Below are positions 62,612-64,000 of a stretch of 64,000 nucleotides of DNA, one piece after another (position 1 is the first letter of the stretch; each line of letters opens with the position of its first letter). The notes under the pieces are model-generated. The model made no database searches. It was not told the origin of the DNA and was given only the letters and a program-made list of their open reading frames with translations. The stretch covers positions 1 through 64,000 of the forward strand of contig NZ_JBLWTD010000007.1 in the NCBI RefSeq assembly GCF_048270265.1, given 5' to 3'. Origin of the DNA: Maricaulis sp048270265 (GTDB lineage: Bacteria > Pseudomonadota > Alphaproteobacteria > Caulobacterales > Maricaulaceae). A program made the translations under genes and the position numbers.

Positions 62612-63889
62612 TTACCCGTCATGGTTGTGTATCTTTACGCCGCCGACGAAGCTTTGCAAGACCCGGCCCTGGAAGCGACGCCCCGACCAGGCGCAATTGG
62701 CGCGCGGCGAGGCCAGCGCGTCGGCATCGACAACCCAGGGGATGTCGCCATCGACCAGAATGAGATCGGCCGGTGCGCCCGCCGCGATGCGGCCCTGCGG
62801 CAGGCCGAGCAGATCGGCGGGACCGCTGGTCAGGACACGCAGGGCATCGATCAGCTCCAGCTGGCCGTCATGAACCAGGCCGAGCATGGCGCCGAGCAGG
62901 GTTTCCAGGCTCAGCGTGCCGGCAATCGCCAGGGCGAAGGGCTCGCCCTTGTCGTCAAACGGGGTGGGACGGTGATCGGAGACGACGGCATTGATCTCGC
63001 CATTGGCCACGGCCTCGACCAGGGCGCGGCGATCCATTTCCGAGCGCAGCGGCGGATCCATGCGGAAGGCCGAGTCCAGATCGCCGGCATCGGTTTCGTT
63101 GAGGGTGAGGTGTGCCACGGCCACGGTCGCCGCGATTTCGGTATCGCGGACCCGGACATGGCGCAGGGCATCCAGACCGGCCTCGGTCGAGAGGCGGTCG
63201 ATCAGCAGCTTGCCCCCGGAGAGTTCCGCCAGGCTGGCATCGCGCTCGATGGCGATGCGCTCGGAGATGGCCGGCTCGGAGGGCAGGCCCATGCGCGCCG
63301 ACCAGTCGCTCTCCAGCGCCACCGTGCCGGCGGAGAGTTCGGCATCGGCCGGGCGTGAAGCGAGCCAGAAATCGAACTGGCTGGAATAGGCCAGCACACG
63401 CCGCATCACGCGGCTGTCGCGGATCGGCCGGTCACCATTGCCGATCATCACCGCACCGCATCGCGCCAGCAGCCCGATCTCGGCCATCTGCTCGCCGGCC
63501 AGACCGGTGGTGGCGGCGCCGGTCGCCAGGAAGCGCACGCCGTGATCGCCGAAACTGCGCACCAGCGCGGCGAGGCTGTCGGGGCTGTCATTGGGGGTGC
63601 GCGAATTGGGGGCCAGCATCACAGTGCCGACACCGCCACGCGCGGCGGCCGCCGCCAGCGAGGTCAGCGTTTCACCATCGGGGGTGAGGCCGGGTTCCTT
63701 GGCGGCGCGTAGATCGATCAGGGCCGGGGCGAGGATGCGTCCGCAAGCATCGATGATCTCGTCGCAGGCATCGATATCGATATCGGGTCCGACCTCGACA
63801 ATCACACCGTCCTCGACCACGACCCCGCCGGGGCCGTCATAATCGCTGGCCGGGTCAACCAGGCGCGCATTGATGATGGCAAACATCAT
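62612..63889 (-). CDS. Non-catalytic dihydroorotase homologue (PyrX-type), pyrB-linked
   Basis: A 425 aa amidohydrolase-fold protein of the PyrC family, whose first start codon overlaps the pyrB stop as ATGATG. The metal-binding motif (DxHxHxR) is replaced: residues 59-67 read DLRAAKEPG, with no His. The usual DHAPH motif is DHRPT here. This matches non-catalytic PyrX proteins that scaffold aspartate carbamoyltransferase. A functional dihydroorotase must exist elsewhere. The link to ATCase assembly is inferred from position and motif loss. Confidence 0.85.
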   Translation of the reverse strand: MMFAIINARLVDPASDYDGPGGVVVEDGVIVEVGPDIDIDACDEIIDACGRILAPALIDLRAAKEPGLTPDGETLTSLAAAAARGGVGTVMLAPNSRTPNDSPDSLAALVRSFGDHGVRFLATGAATTGLAGEQMAEIGLLARCGAVMIGNGDRPIRDSRVMRRVLAYSSQFDFWLASRPADAELSAGTVALESDWSARMGLPSEPAISERIAIERDASLAELSGGKLLIDRLSTEAGLDALRHVRVRDTEIAATVAVAHLTLNETDAGDLDSAFRMDPPLRSEMDRRALVEAVANGEINAVVSDHRPTPFDDKGEPFALAIAGTLSLETLLGAMLGLVHDGQLELIDALRVLTSGPADLLGLPQGRIAAGAPADLILVDGDIPWVVDADALASPRANCAWSGRRFQGRVLQSFVGGVKIHNHDG

Positions 63890-64000
63890 GATCCATACCC
63901 TTTTCGGATATTGGCGCCGATCAGTTCCAGCATCGCCATGCGCACGGCAACCCCGCTCTCGACCTGGTCGAGGATGACGCTGATCTCCGGATCATCGGCC
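63886..64000 (-). CDS. pyrB: Aspartate carbamoyltransferase, C-terminal end (partial)
   Basis: The frame enters from beyond the window's right edge and ends in DPEISVILDQVESGVAVRMA, then MLELIGANIRKGYGS. The QVESGVAVRMA pattern is the C-terminal signature of ATCase catalytic chains. Its TGA stop overlaps the start of the downstream gene, so the two are translationally coupled. Confidence 0.85.
   Translation of the reverse strand, partial: ADDPEISVILDQVESGVAVRMAMLELIGANIRKGYGS

Noticed and set aside
62072..63358. Open frame of 428 codons opposite plsY and the pseudo-dihydroorotase
   Set aside because: Spans two well-identified genes in antisense; low-complexity composition.

Overview
The window is 64 kb of GC-rich alphaproteobacterial chromosome. 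Coding density is high, there are no insertion sequences, phage genes or CRISPR arrays, and gene order is typical of housekeeping DNA. Three genes point to a stalked or dimorphic member of the Caulobacterales/Maricaulales: a MipZ division-site ATPase, an SpmX-type polarity protein, and an isolated FliN. A marine Hyphomonadaceae/Maricaulis-like organism fits best. That placement rests on gene content and remembered family sequences; no database search was run.

Positions 1-13800 hold the S10-spc-alpha ribosomal superoperon, from the 3' end of rpsJ to rplQ, including secY, adk and rpoA. It is unbroken except for a 144-base gap before rpsM, which carries a sigma70-like promoter, and it ends in a hairpin terminator. 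Positions 13800-25300 hold a Do-type periplasmic protease, rarA, a fluoride channel-rluC-HAD phosphatase-ATP12 run, a 2OG-Fe(II) oxygenase, and several membrane or secreted proteins of unknown function. A 33-residue membrane microprotein with its own promoter and terminator lies at 18338-18439.

Positions 25300-36500 hold propionyl-CoA carboxylase beta (pccB) and alpha (pccA), separated by a fatty acid desaturase, a FAD amine oxidase, a K+-channel-like protein and membrane proteins. They also hold lipB, fliN and a tRNA-Leu(GAG). The 743-base non-coding stretch after pccB (26920-27662) is the most unusual DNA here, with nested inverted repeats and several strong hairpins.

Positions 36600-55100 hold mgtE, a secreted Kelch protein, and spmX behind a near-consensus sigma54 -24/-12 promoter. 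A dispersed leucine-degradation set follows: isovaleryl-CoA dehydrogenase, methylcrotonyl-CoA carboxylase beta and alpha, and methylglutaconyl-CoA hydratase. With pccA/pccB the window carries two biotin-dependent acyl-CoA carboxylases, which fits branched-chain amino acid and odd-chain carbon catabolism. Lipoproteins, a cNMP-binding patatin and an outer-membrane protein lie between them.

Positions 55100-64000 hold panC, a SPOR-like lipoprotein, mipZ with a membrane J-domain protein, and on the minus strand pyrB (partial)-pseudo-dihydroorotase-plsY-dprA. The dihydroorotase homologue lacks the metal-binding HxH motif and is probably a structural partner of aspartate carbamoyltransferase.
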